From positions 46,594,896 to 46,658,895 of the forward strand of contig CM068386.1 of the NCBI GenBank assembly GCA_034770075.1: a DNA stretch of 64,000 bases, written 5' to 3'. The position numbers were made by a program, and so were the translations under genes. The stretch comes from Aralia elata. Its lineage: Eukaryota > Streptophyta > Magnoliopsida > Apiales > Araliaceae. Below, piece after piece: positions 9,582 through 21,942 of this stretch. How positions within the stretch are numbered: position 1 is the stretch's first letter; each line of letters starts with the position of its first letter. The notes under the pieces were generated by a model that searched no databases, had not been told where the DNA came from, and saw nothing but the letters and a program-made list of their open reading frames with translations.

Positions 9582-11122
9582 ATTGATATAGCACTAGTAT
9601 TATCACAGAATATATGAATTTGCTTAAGATCAAACCCATAGTCATCTAATTGATTCTTCATCCATAAAATTTGAGCACAACAACTTCCAGCAGCAATGTA
9701 CTTAGCTTCTGCAGTTGAAGTTGAAACTGAAATTTGCTTATTGCTGAACCATGAGACAAGCCTATTCCCTAGCATTTGACATGTACTACTAGTGCTTTTC
9801 CTGTCAATCTTGCATCTTATAAAATCTGTATCTGAATACCCTATTAGATCAAAGGGAGACTCCTTGAGATACTATAATCCCAGATATAGAGTGCCTTTGA
9901 GATATCTGAAAATTCTTTTAACAGCAACTAAGTGATATTCTTTAGGATTAGCTTGAAATCGAGCACAGATACAAGTACAAAACATTATATCAAGTTTACT
10001 AGTAGTTAAGTACAAGAGAGATCCTATCATACCTCTGTATTAAATTATATCAATACATTTACTGGATTCATCTTTATCTAGCTTGGTTGCAGAGGCCATG
10101 GGAGTTTTCATGGGAGTTGGTGATTCCATGCCAAACTTTTTAAGTAGATCTTTGATGTACTTGGCCTGGTTAATGAATATTCCTTCATTAGTCTGCTTCA
10201 CTTATAGTCCAAGAAAGAAGTTCAGCTCACCCATCATGCTCATTTCATATTTACTCTACATAAGTTTAGCAAATCTCTCACATAATTTTTCATCAGTAGA
10301 ACCAAAAATAATATCATCTACATAAATTTGTACTAGAAGAATCTTATCTTTGTGCTTTCTTAGAAAAAACGTTGTGTCTACTCTACCTCTTGTGAATCCA
10401 TTTTCAATTTAAAAAGTAGTAAAAGTCTCATACCATGCTTTAGGTGCTTGTTTTAAAACGTAGAGAGCTTTATCTAATCTATAAACATAATTTAGATGAG
10501 TTTGATTGATAAAACCTGGAGGTTATTCGACATAGACTTCTTCTTAAAGTTCACCATTCAGGAAAACACTTTTGACATCCATTTGAAAGACTTTGAATTT
10601 CATGAAGGCTGCATAAGCTAAAAACATTCTGATTGCTTCCAATCTGGCAACAGGAGCAAAAGTCTCATCATAGTCAATTCCTTCTTCATGAGAGTAGCCT
10701 TTGGCCACCAGTCTTGCTTTGTTTCTAGTGATTACACCATCTTCATCTATTTTGTTTCTGAAAACCCATTTGGTACCAACAACAAAATGATCTTTTGGTC
10801 TTGGAACTAGTCTCCAAACCTTACTTCTTCCAAATTGATTCAGCTCCTCTTGTATAGCTTCAATCCAACTTAAATCTTCCATAGCTTCTTCGATCTTTTT
10901 AGGCTCCATTTGAGAGAGAAAGCTTAGATAAAAGTATTCATTCTGAGAAGCAGACCTTGTCCTGACCTTGGCATTTGGATCGCCAATGATCAGATCTCGA
11001 GTGTGATCTTTTGCCCATCTTCTTCCAACTAGAACATCTATTCTTGTTCCTTTTTGTCTGAGTTCCTCAAGGTTTGGTTCTGAATCAGCATAATTGATTT
11101 GTAGAGTATTTTCTTTAGGCAC
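9582..11122 (-). pseudogene. Copia reverse transcriptase and RNase H (truncated)
   Basis: On the minus strand, 11122-10544 carries the RT N-terminal half (WIEAIQEELNQF, KWVFRNKIDEDG, ARLVAKGYSHEEGIDYDETF, PVARLEAIR). In-frame stops and shifts follow. The catalytic YVDD is intact in QIYVDDIIFGST at about 10310-10325. RNase H follows with STSTAEAKYIAA and CDNTSAISI near 9600, where D' interrupts it. The RNase H C-terminus is missing. Stops such as those near 10540 and 10450 make it non-functional. Confidence 0.9.
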
Positions 11123-11125
11123 TGA

Positions 11126-12040
11126 CTACTCTACAATTTCTTGGTCTGGCATTATGATGATTGGACCTGGCTCTGCGGCTTCAACATCTACAACCGTAGG
11201 GCTCGGCTGATCTATGATTGTAGTGTCGACCTTATCAAAAGTTACGGCTTTCTTTAGATTTCCCAAATCGGATTCATAGAAGATTACATGAATAGAAACT
11301 TCAACACTCAATGATTTCTTATTAAACACTCTATAGGCTTTGTTGTTCGTGGAGTATCTAAGAAATATTCCTTCGTCTGACTTGGGCTGAAACTTAGATA
11401 AGTATTTCTTGCCATTGTTGAGAATATAACATGAGCAGCCAAAGATATGAAAATAGCTGATATTTGGCTTTCTTCCTTTCCATAACTCATAGGGTGTCTT
11501 CTTAAGCGTAAAGTGAGTTAATGATCTGTTCTGAGTGTAGCAAGCAGTACTGACAGCTTCTGCCTAGAAATATTTAGGGAGTTGAGTTGCTGCTAGAAGT
11601 GTTCTTCCTGCTTTGATCAAGGTTCTGTTCTTCCTTTTAGCAACTCCATTTTGTTGAGGAGTTCTTGGTGTTGAGAAGTTATGATGAATTCCATTATCTT
11701 CACAGAACTGATCCATCTCAGAAAAGTCGAATTCTCTTCCATGATCACTTCTTATTGCTTTGATCTTCTCACCCCTTTCATTTATAATCAACTTGAACAA
11801 TCTTATCAACTGATTGCTTGTATCATCTTTAGATTTTAAGAAGAATACCATATGAACCTGGTGCAGTCATCTACTACCACTAGTGAGTATCTTTTGCCTC
11901 CAAGACTTGCAGTTCGTATTGGCCCAAATAAATCTATGTGCAACAGCTGCGGGGGCCTCACATTTGAATTTGCTGCTTTATATTTGAATGAGCTCTTGTT
12001 TACTTTCCAAGCTAACAGGCCTTGCATGGTCTCTCTTTGA
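11126..12040 (-). pseudogene. Copia integrase
   Basis: The minus strand encodes HLDLFGPI-type core start (DLFGPIRTASLGGKRYS), the second Asp region RSDHGREF and TPRTPQQNGVAKRKNRTL. The catalytic Glu of the canonical NGVxERKNRT motif is Lys (AAA, at plus-strand 11636-11638), so the DDE triad is broken. One stop near 11564 splits it from the C-terminal part (YELWKGRKPNISYFHIFGCSCY). Confidence 0.85.
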
Positions 12041-12556
12041 CATAACTTAGCTTTGGCAAGCCTGTGACTAGATCTTTGGATATGAGCTTAGACATACTCT
12101 TGAAGTTTAGATGAGATAATCTCTTGTGCCACAACCAACTTACATCTTCAGAGGCTTTGGTAAAGAAGCAAGCTGTTTCTGAGGAACTAAGCTCTGAGAG
12201 ATTAACCACATAAACATTTCCTTCTCTGGATCCAATCAGCTTTAATGAGTTGGATTCCAGGTCTCGAACTTGACACTGGTTGTTCAAGAAGATGACTTGA
12301 TGTCCTTTATCACATAATTGACTAATGCTCAACAAATTGTGCTTCAGCCCATCAACATAGGCAACTTTACTAAATGAAACTGCTCCATTTCTAATTGAAC
12401 CATATCCTCTGGTTTTTCCAGAGTTGTTGTCTCCAAAGACAACTGTTGGGCCATCTTTAACTTTGAAGCTTGACAGAAGAGCCTTTTTCCGGTCATGTGT
12501 CTGGAGCATCCACTATCAAGATACCAGATAGACTTAGTGGAGCATGGTGCCTGCAT
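12012..12556 (-). pseudogene. Copia protease and integrase zinc-finger region
   Basis: WYLDSGCSRHMTG at about 12530-12490 is the aspartic protease active site (DSG) of copia elements. After a frame change come VVFGDNNSG, GLKHNLLSISQLCDKGH and WLWHKRLSHLNF, the start of the integrase HHCC zinc finger. Two overlapping frames show at least one frameshift. Confidence 0.9.
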
Positions 12557-12562
12557 TCAAGG

Positions 12563-13859
12563 TCATTCTTTATTTTGGTACCCATACAAACTTGGGTCCT
12601 TCTTTATTAGTGCACTTTGGTACCAATATTTGCTTGACTTTGGGTTTCTTATAAAATAATGAATGATAATTATCATAGTACATTGCAGCTTTATGCTTAT
12701 ACTTATGAAAGTTATAGCATTTGATTCAAGCATGTGTGAATGTGTGTGCAAGGATCGTCTTATTTTACACTTATGAGGTTTAGCCATTTGTCTAGACTTG
12801 ACTTCCCTTTGCTGCCAACCTGTTCTATGATTTTGTAGTTTCGTAGAGTAGAACCTAATTGTATGATTTTTGCCTGACTGATTTATAGAGTTAATTTTAC
12901 TTGATTCTACAAACTTCTGGGGCATGATCGTAGATATTGACTTACTCTTCTGTTTTACAAAACTAAGACCAGTATGTGACTTGTTATTTTTAGGAACAAC
13001 AACCTCATCTGCAGAGATTGAACTTCTTTGACTTATTGGCTCAGTGATTTTTGTGGATTTCTCAAACACAATATTTTTACTAAAATGAGAAGCATTGTTA
13101 TTGATTTCTTTAGATTTTTTCACACTTGGAACTGAAAAGTAATTTTCAAATCCCAATCCAGATTTGTCAGATACAGACCTTTGACTTTCAATTAATAAAT
13201 CCATTGATACAGAAGAACAATTCCACATGGATATTGTCTTCTCTAGATCTTCTATCTTAGAGGTTAAAATTAACTCTTTTAGAGCACTTAGTTCTGTCAT
13301 TTTTCTCAAGTTTTCATTCTCAGCCTCAAGATTGGCACAAGAAGCAGTACTAAGCAAAGCATTTTCCAACTCTACAAGAGCTTTCTCTTTTTCTTTTTGA
13401 AGAAGAGAATGATCCTTTAATAGAGCTCTAAAAGATTTCATACAATGATGCAAATCTGAAGTTATATCTTGCAAAGCAATTCTAAAATCATCAATACATA
13501 TATCAGTAGAGTTAAAATCAAATACCTCATTGATGTCAATTTCTCGACACTCAGTGGACTTGCTTGACTTTTCTTCTATAGCCATCAGACTAAGTTTATC
13601 CCAATGAGATCCTTCATCATCACTAGAATCTGAACTGGAGCTACATTCTGACTCACTCCATGACCTTTTAGCTCTGTGCTTGAGAATAATCTTGTTTGAT
13701 TCATTTGAGGTGGGAACTAAGAACACATGAATCACAAATTTGAGTATCGTCTAGATATTCATCTATAGCATCCATATATTCCTGCAGATGAATATCCTAG
13801 TGAGCAAATTTTTCTTCATTACATAATAGTGACACTTTTTCACTATCAAACTCAGACCT
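12563..13859 (-). pseudogene. Copia gag C-terminal region with coiled coil
   Basis: A 390-codon open frame (13735-12563) carries an acidic Ser-rich part (SESECSSSSDSSDDEGSHWD) and a long Leu/Glu/Lys coiled coil (residues about 80-170), then a basic part before the protease. This is the post-zinc-knuckle gag spacer of SIRE-type elements. I see no gag core domain or CCHC knuckle, so part of gag may be deleted. Element C entered at 13859. The first gag codons, about 12, lie at 38990-38954. Confidence 0.65.
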
Positions 13860-14745
13860 TGTAATATTCTGAACCTTAATAAGATTTGTATATATAAATT
13901 ATGTGTTTATGAAATGAAATTTATTGTTCCGACTTTGTATTATGTGATTGTATATTTTATTAAAGAATTAGGTCAAATAAAAATATTTTCGAAGTTGTTT
14001 AGTCGTGCTTACATGAACAAAATGATTTGTCGTACTTCTGACGATTTCACCGAGAAGCATTTCGGTAAATTATTTTTGTAAGTTGCTGTGTCGTGCTTGG
14101 AAATGACGAAGTGATTTGTCGTGCTTCAGAGTTAATATAATATTATATTAACTGATAAAAATCTAAATAAGTTAATTAGAGTTAAAAATGATAAATTGAA
14201 TTATAAACCCTAATCAGAAAACCCTAATTAATAAAGGTTGTCTGAGCTGGTGAATTAAAACCCTAATTATTACACGAGAATCTTAATTGATATAATTAGA
14301 TTCTAAATAATGAATCATAATATTAATTATGAATCATTGAACTTAGATTAAAACTCTAATCGAAAGATTTAAACCCTAATTCATGAATTAGAAAACCCTA
14401 ACCCTAATTATGAAACCCTAATTCTAATTAGGTTATCTTAAACGATAAATTATGACATGTTAAATCTTAATTATAATATATAAGCTTAATTAAGATATTA
14501 CTAAACATAATTAAACATTGTAAACATGATTAACAAAAATCTAAGTTTAATTAGTAAGAATTAAATCAAAATTAAAAGCTTTAACCAATAGAAATTAAGC
14601 TAGGAGTGTGCAAGCTTGTGCTCAACACACTCCAGCATAAGTAGGAGAATAGGATCAGACCTCAAGTAGCATACGTTAAGTTGCCAAGATCTTTGTGGAG
14701 GCAAAAAGGTGTGAAATGACCTAAAAACCTTAACTTGCAAAGTTC

Positions 14746-14757
14746 TATAAATATAAG
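14746..14757 (+). promoter_or_regulatory. TATA box of C 5' LTR
   Basis: TATAAATATAAG about 890 bp into the LTR is the best TATA match. It is deleted from the 3' LTR of the same element. Confidence 0.5.
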
Positions 14758-15804
14758 ACCAATCTGATCTTTCAAACCACGAAATTTTGTAACCTATACA
14801 CTGATATTACAAGCCAAAATAAGCCTCTATAATTGTAAGAACAGAATCAAAGATCAGAATCAAAAGTTGAGCAAAAAGGTGTAAAAACCCTAAATTTTTA
14901 CTAGATCTTTAAAGCTTTGTTAGATGTTAGGTTTAGATGTTTAGGGATGTGTAATAATATGTTATTTGATGATCTGGGTTGTTAAATCATGCTTCCATAA
15001 CATCTAGATATCAAAATTAGGCAAAAATAGTGAACTGTTCTTGACAGTCAAGAACAGTCTGACAAGGACTTTTGTCAGACCTTTTGATCGTCTTAAATTG
15101 TTAGTTTGATGTGTTTTAAAGTATGTATTTATAGTATGCCATGGGGATTATAGGTTGTAATTGGTAGAACACTAAACAAATTCCTTAGTTGAAAGATATT
15201 AAGGGTCAAAACCCGTTGACCGACCACGAGCATTCTGTTTCTGGGCAACCTAGAAAAGCGAAGAACAGCTATGACAGTGTCTGACAAGATTTTGACCAGC
15301 CTAGAACTTGACCACATGATATAATTAATGAAGTCTTGATGTTTGTAGTTGTTCTTTGCCATGTAATCTACAATTATAAACCAACTAATCACATAAAGCT
15401 AACATGGAACGAAAGTTATTAACAGTCAAAAAGCGTTGACCGACCATGACCACTGAGTTTCTGGATTACCTAGAAACTCAAGAACAATTTGAATGGGGTG
15501 GTTTGACCGGATCAAATCTTACTCATGTGATGTTGTTTGATCTCAATTAACACATGTCGTTGTACCTTGGCATGTCTAGTATAGCGAGCAACAAAAAATC
15601 AAACACAAACGATTAATCAACTGGAAATAATTTGAGATCAAAAGTCCTTGTTTAGTGTTGACCAGCTGTTCTTCAAACTGATGAAGAACACCTATAGCGA
15701 CACATATCCGTCGCTATAGGGCCCTTAGACGACACTCTCCTTCCGGATTTCTCAAGAACACTATAGGCGACAGTGTCCGTCGCTAAAGCCTTTTAGCGAC
15801 GAAA

Positions 15805-16520
15805 ACAAATAAAAATTAAATAAATAAATATAAATAATTAATAAATTATAAATAAATATTAAATAATTCACAATAATTCATAATTTAATATTAAAATTAA
15901 TTTTTAATTATATTAATTTTTTTTAATATTCTGACTTAAATTTTAATAATTATTTAATTTAATTAAATATTAATAATAATAAATTATTTAATAATTATAT
16001 TAAATAAATGATTTAAAAATGATATGAATGTATTTAAATTATTTTACATGATAATTAAATCATTTAAATATTTTTACTAACTTTCAAAAATTATTATAAA
16101 TGATAAATAAATTATTTTAAATAATCTACTAAATATTTAAAAATATTATAAACGATAATTGAATCATTTAAATATTAAACTAAGTTTTAAAAATTATTAT
16201 AAATAATAATTACATCATTTAAATAATAAAATAAATTCTAAAAAATATTATTAATGATAAAATAAATCATTTAAATAATATTCGATCCTTCTAAAAAATA
16301 TTATAAATGATAAATAAATCTTTTAATAATATTTTAAATATCTAAAATCATTCTAAATGATAAATAAATCATTTAAATAACATATTAATATTTTAAAAAT
16401 ATTATAAATGATAAGTAAATCATTTAAAAATATTTCTAAGCATGTAAAAATTATTTAAAAATAATATCAAGCTTCTAAAAATATTACAAATGATAATTAA
16501 ATTATCTAGACTAATATTTA
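15805..16520. repeat. AT-rich degenerate tandem repeat in C 5' LTR
   Basis: Irregular units of about 50-60 bp built on ATTATAAATGATAA and AAATCATTTAAATAAT. ATGATxxxATCATT makes each unit locally palindromic. The same array is in the 3' LTR at about 37000-37640. Confidence 0.75.
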
Positions 16521-17831
16521 AGCTTCAAAATGAAGTTTTATTAATAAAGATATGTGTTTAGCTATCTAATGACGAGACTGAGATACCGAATCGACGTCGA
16601 ACCTTAATGAAACTTGTCTAGTTTAACTTGTTACATGTTATTATAAGTTCTAACGCTTACTATTGGTGTACATAGACTACGTACGCTGATAGACCGCGTT
16701 AACATTAGTTAAAAGATCTAAGCTAACGCAAGTCTTCTAACCTTGTTACATTTAAGCAAGTATAATACATCTTGCTATCAATTATTGTGAAGTTATTTCT
16801 TCTTGTTCAACATAACTTAAGAAATGAATCATTATTCATATATTGCTTGATAGAGCTTAAATTGTTGTGTCAAACCAAATTATTTTGGTAAGACATCTTA
16901 TACTGAGAAATGAAACACCTTGATGTAAGGTTGTAAATGTTAATTGTATATTGACACAAATTATAGGATGATATGCAAACTCCTAGGATATTTGATAGGC
17001 TGATCCCCTACGAGATATATGAATCAAGCTTTTATAAGTCATTAAGGACTGATAGAACTGATTAAAACGCATGGTTCATGTACTGAACCATCAGTTATAC
17101 ATCTTTGACATCTTTTAACTCAAATATATTGTGTTTACGTTTTCAAATAAACTTGCTGAGCATTTGTAGCTCATTCTTGCGTACAATTTTCTTTGCAGTT
17201 TTAGATGGTAATCCTGGATCTTCTGGGACAGACAAGGGAAAATGCCATGTTAATTAGTTTTATCTTACTGTTTTGAATGATTTCAAGTCTTATGAGACTT
17301 TTGTTGTAATAAAAACATAGTACGGAGAACGTTGTAATCAAACTTAAGCTTATGAAATATATATCATCTTTTGTTACATCTCTTGCGTTGTATTTCCATT
17401 CTTAGTTAAGTTAGAAAGTAACATTTGATCTAGTACAGTATCCCTATGAACTATATATCTGAATGAGGGTATTTAAATAATACTAGGAGTTCTGTAAGCA
17501 CTGAGGTTACACTTAATGAGCGCCGGTAAGGTGCCACCTTTACCAGAATGCGCCCCTCAGTTCCAAGAACAATCTTATCATTAATACTGTGAATGTCAGA
17601 TAGATAGAAAAAATTGATATGAAAGAGATATTCATAAGATATGAATCTGTACATCCAAGTGAGGGTATCCAAACACAATTAATGTTCTGGCCAGAACTAT
17701 TATCTGTTATGGGATACTGTGAACCTTAGATAGATAGAAGTCATATATTATGGAATGTTTATAGTTGAATAGTTTCACGTGAGTACCAACTCTGCTACAT
17801 GGAGTGTAGAGAATTTGGGAGCGTCACAAGT

Positions 17832-17842
17832 TGGTATCAGAG
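17832..17842 (+). other. Primer binding site of C (tRNA-iMet type)
   Basis: TGGTATCAGAG, complementary to the 3' end of initiator tRNA-Met, five bases after the LTR end. Confidence 0.9.
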
Positions 17843-17998
17843 TTGTAGATTATAGCTCTAAGGTAGTTAGAAAATACCTTAAGATTTAGTCTTTAAGTCC
17901 GTAAAATACTTAATTATACATAAAATAATCTTAAAAGCTTTATATTATGTGTAAATTTGTTTCACTCTAATACTAAACAAGTAAAATTCTTTTGTAGG

Positions 17999-18586
17999 AT
18001 GTCAGAGACAAATTGGAATGACCTTCCAGTTATAGATCTACCTATGGGGGAGTCAGAGATAGATAGTGATCCAGAGGAAGAGCTAGAAGAGATATATCTA
18101 GCACTATGATCACCAGAGGAGGAGGATCCTGAGGAGGAAGAACTCTTACATGACCAGGAGATATTGGATGTTGTGGAAGCTGAAAATCCTATAGATGGAC
18201 AATTAGTAGATCCTAATGAGGAGGTTGGAGCTAGCCAGATGATGAGTATGGATAGACATGAGGAGATAGTCACAAGGTTGGTGCAGCAGTCGACCGAAGA
18301 CCTAGAGGCTGCCAACTTTCGGACATTCATAGCTGAAGGTTTGTTGGAGTGTGAGAGGGGTACTACTCGCCGTCTAAGGACATTCCTCTAGAGTACTCAA
18401 AAGGAAAAGCAAGATGCACAGATGCAGTTATATCGAGCTAATAAAGGATGTCATGATACATTCGACGAGTTAGAGCGTCAAATGCTTAGATATCCAGTAG
18501 AGGAGAAGAAGGTGGACTATATGATAGATCGATCAGTGGTATTCCACATGGTCCAGGATGCCTATAAAAAGGCGCGTGGTCGTTAA
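17999..18586 (+). pseudogene. Extra ORF between PBS and gag in C (unknown, acidic)
   Basis: ATG at 17999 opens a 195-residue frame broken only by TGA (18107) and TAG (18389), both explainable by C-to-T. The product is very acidic at the start (runs such as DPEEELEE and PEEEDPEEEE), then has a helical middle (EEIVTRLVQQSTEDLEA) and a basic end (DAYKKARGR). It is not gag. It lies 156 bp after the PBS and about 225 bp before gag. I do not recognise the family. Confidence 0.55.
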
Positions 18587-18811
18587 GTAAAGTTTAGTAC
18601 GTAGGTTTATTTTCCACAGTTTATATTATAAAGATTTTGGTTGTAAAATAGGGAATCCTTTGTACTAACTAGTGGTAGTATAAACCACTAGTCGAATATG
18701 TAAACTTTCAGTATGTGATATACAAGTTATGTTTGTACAAATCAAGTTGTTAATTCTATGTGTAGTATATATACTTGTATTTATACTTGTCTTTCCTTTA
18801 TTTATAGAACC

Positions 18812-19505
18812 GTGGCAACGAGAAGGAGAAATCAGACTGAAAGAGAGAATGAGGATAGAGAAACAAACCCTACCCAACAATTAGTGGACATACTTTTAGG
18901 AGCCTTACAAGGTCGTCAACCAAATCAACCTACTGCAGTTACCCCACATGGTACCAAGTTTAAAAACTTTAAACTTGTAGGACCACTCGAGTTTAAGGGA
19001 GCCGCAGAACCTATTGAGGCTCAGACTTGGATTACCGAGATAGAGAAATTCTTTGTGGTAACTAATGTCGGCGAAGATCAAAAGACGGTCTTTGCCACCT
19101 TTTTCCTTAAAGGTGAGGTGAATCATTGGTGGGAAAATACTAAGATTCGTGCAGGAGCTGGGATAATTCCTTGGGTTAGGTTCAAGGAATTATTCTTTGA
19201 AAATTAATTTCCCAATCGATACAGGATCGTGTGGAGGTACGATTCCTAGAATTGAAACAAGGGGAGCTTACTATATCCCAGTATACAGCTAAGTTTAATG
19301 AATTAGCTAGGTTTGCCCCGCATCAAGTAGATACGGAGGCAAGGAAGACTAGGAGGTATGAGGAGGAGTTGAAACCCCAAATCCGTAGTAAGTTGTCAGT
19401 GTTTCAAGTGAAGACTTTTCCCGAAATTCTCGAGAAAGCTATCATAGCTGAAAACGAGAATGAAGCTCTGTTAAAATTTCATAAGGAGAAATGGAGTCAA
19501 GCTTA
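18812..19505 (+). pseudogene. gag of C (capsid part)
   Basis: The natural start seems to be GTG at 18812, in place of an ATG, before ATRRRNQTERENED. The retrotransposon gag domain follows: FKLVGPLEFKGAAEPIEAQTW, FLKGEVNHWW, then after a stop and frameshift near 19205, LELKQGELTISQYTAKFNELARFAP. The region CCTTTATTTATAG before the start looks like a splice acceptor. Stops at 19207 and 19504 break the frame. Confidence 0.85.
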
Positions 19506-19537
19506 AGGGGGAAGGTTTAAAGGGGAAGCAAGTACTA

Positions 19538-20242
19538 GTGGGTTCAATAACAATAATAACAAAAGGAAGTGGGATGCTACTTTCACTAACTCTGGGAAGA
19601 AGGGGAATAATTACAACAATTATAACAATAACAATAACACCACCAACAGAAACAATAATAACAAGGTGGAACGCTGTGCCACATATGGAAAGAACTATAG
19701 TATGTCGTAGGAAGGTGGTTACCTGTTATAGCTGTGGTCAAGAGGGACATTATTCCTCTGATTATCCTAAGAAGAATAATAATAATACCAATCAGGGTAA
19801 TCAGAATAATAAATGTTTTAATTGTTGCGTAACGGGTCATATATCTAGAAATTGTCCAAGGAATATGAATCAAACTGGGGGAAGAAGTCATACCACAAAT
19901 ACCACATTCAAACCAACAGTAGCAGGAGCTGGAGGTCAGAGTCGTCTAACCGCCAAAATATTTAATATGACGATGAGGGATGTTGTTGTTTCACAGGACG
20001 TGGTGACATGTATCATCCCTATCGACACTTTAAATGCATATGTGTTATTCGACTCTGGTGCTACTTGTTCATTCGTGTCTAATAGCTTTGCTAAAAACTT
20101 AAATATGCCATGTGAAGACTTAGACATACCTTTCAATGTAGAAATTGCAAATGAAGAGATAATTCCCGTTAAAACTGTATATAAAAATTATAACGTAGAG
20201 ATTAAGGGACACAAGTTTCTTGTGAACCTCTTTCCTATATAG
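19538..20242 (+). pseudogene. C nucleocapsid knuckles and aspartic protease
   Basis: Two CCHC knuckles follow an Asn-rich linker. The first (CYSCGQEGHYSSDY) has lost its last Cys to Tyr, the second (CFNCCVTGHISRNC) is intact. Protease follows with the active site LFDSGATCSFVS at about 20048-20083. An in-frame TAG at 20240 stands where Gln is expected before LGEFDIILGMDWL. Gag-pro then joins RT in the next frame. Confidence 0.9.
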
Positions 20243-20269
20243 CTAGGGGAATTCGATATAATCTTAGGC

Positions 20270-21847
20270 ATGGATTGGTTGGTTAATTATAATGCAATGA
20301 TTGACTGCCATCAGAAACGTGTAAACTTATTGACTGCGTCGAAGTCAAAGGTAGTGTTCCACGGAGGTTGTTCACCTAAACGATCTCGATGTTTGACAGT
20401 AATGCAAGCAGAGAGATTGCTTAGGAAGGGTTATATAGGGTATTTGGCATATATAGTAGATACTCGAAAGGAAAGAGTACAACTAGATCAAATACCTGTA
20501 GTTAGGGAATTTCAAGATGTATTTCCCGATGACTTACTAGGTCTTCCTCCGAAAAGGGAGATTGAATTTGTTATCGATCTTACACCTGGTACGGCGCCAG
20601 TTTCGAAGGCACCGTACAGGATGACACCAGTGGAGTTGAAGGAGTTACTTATACAGTTACAGGAACTCTTAGATAAGAAGTACATACAACCCAGTGTTTC
20701 ACCTTGGGGAGCACCGGTATTATTTGTAAAGAAGAAAGATGGAACTTTGAGGTTATGTGTTGACTATAGAGAATTAAATAAGTTAACCATAAAGAACAAA
20801 TATCCTTTACCAAGAATTGATGATCTGTTTGACCAATTGAAAGGGGCCGAACACTTTTCGAAGATCGACCTACGATCAGATTATCATCAATTAAAGGTAA
20901 GAAAAGAAGATGTGCCGAAGACAGCGTTTAGGACACACTATGGACATTATGAGTTTCTTGTGATGTCCTTTGGATTGACGAATGCACTAGCAACATTCAT
21001 GGACTTGGTGAACCGAGTGTTTAAAGCATGCTTAGAAAAATTTGTTGTAGTGTTCATCGATGATATTTTAGTATACTCGAGAACAAAGGAGGAGCATGTT
21101 GAACACTTAAGGAGCGTATTGGAGATATTACAAAAGGAACAACTTTATACAAAGTTTTCCAAGTGTGAATTCTAGTTAGAACGAGTCCAATTCTTGGATC
21201 ATGTGATTGACAAGAATGGAATCGCGGTAGATCCAGCAAAGATAGAGACGGTTGTGAATTGGGAACAACTAACGACTCCAACAGAAGTAAAAAGTTTTCT
21301 CGGTTTAGCAGGGTACTATCGGCGTTTTATACAAGATTTTTCAAAAATAGCAGCCCCACTAACTAATTTAACTCGAAAGACGGTAAAGTACGTCTGGACA
21401 GATAAATGCGAAGAAAGCTTCCGAGAGTTGAAGAAACGATTGAGCATGGCACCAGTGTTATCTCTACCAGATGATACAGGAGGCCTTGTAGTTTATAGTG
21501 ATGCATCACATAAGGGATTAGGTTGTATGTTGATGCAACATGGGAATGTGATTGCATATGCATCACGACAACTCAAAGATTATGAGAAGAGGTATCCTAT
21601 GCATGATCTTGAGTTAGCCGCTATAGTATTTGCCTTGAAAATTTGGAGGCATTACTTGTATGGGGAAAAGTCTGAGATATACACAGATCACAAAAGTCTG
21701 AAGTATATTTTCACGCAGAAGGAGTTAAACATGAGGCAGAGGAGATGGGTAGAGTTGATAAAGGATTTTGGCTGTGAAATCTTATATCATCCCGGGAAAG
21801 CCAACGTCGCTGCAGACGCGTTAAGTAAAAAGAACCAAAGAAGTTGA
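20270..21847 (+). pseudogene. C reverse transcriptase and RNase H
   Basis: The end of protease (MDWLVNYNAMIDCH) is followed by RT motifs: APYRMTPVELKEL, FVKKKDGTLRLCVDYRELN, LPRIDDLFDQL, and the catalytic VFIDDILVYS at about 21052-21080. A TAG at 21174 replaces Trp in the CEFW motif. RNase H follows with YSDASHKGLGCML, HDLELAAIVFAL and YTDHKSLKYIF. Residue content is nearly complete, with only one stop inside this 1.5-kb stretch. Confidence 0.93.
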
Positions 21848-21942
21848 ATGTAATAACTAATAACGAGGTACTGATAATAAAGTTTGACAAACTTGAGATT
21901 GAGGTAAGATTTCCAGCTAACTCTACCTAGAAGTTATTCGTT

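Larger units (their letters stand above)
13860..17826 (+). repeat. 5' LTR of C
   Basis: 3967 bp, from TGTAATATTCTGAACC to GAGCGTCA. A TATA box (TATAAATATAAG) lies at 14746. It contains CCCTAAT-rich stretches at about 14200-14430, a palindrome cluster at 15690-15800 and an AT-rich degenerate satellite at 15805-16520. Only random small frames are present. Confidence 0.9.

Noticed and set aside
15129..15392. 87-codon minus frame, also at 36320-36619
   Set aside because: Same LTR segment of C in both copies, length not conserved, no domain.
13860..17826. Promoter or gene region for a host gene in the long AT-rich stretch
   Set aside because: The whole stretch recurs at 35157-38953 and is the 5' LTR of element C.
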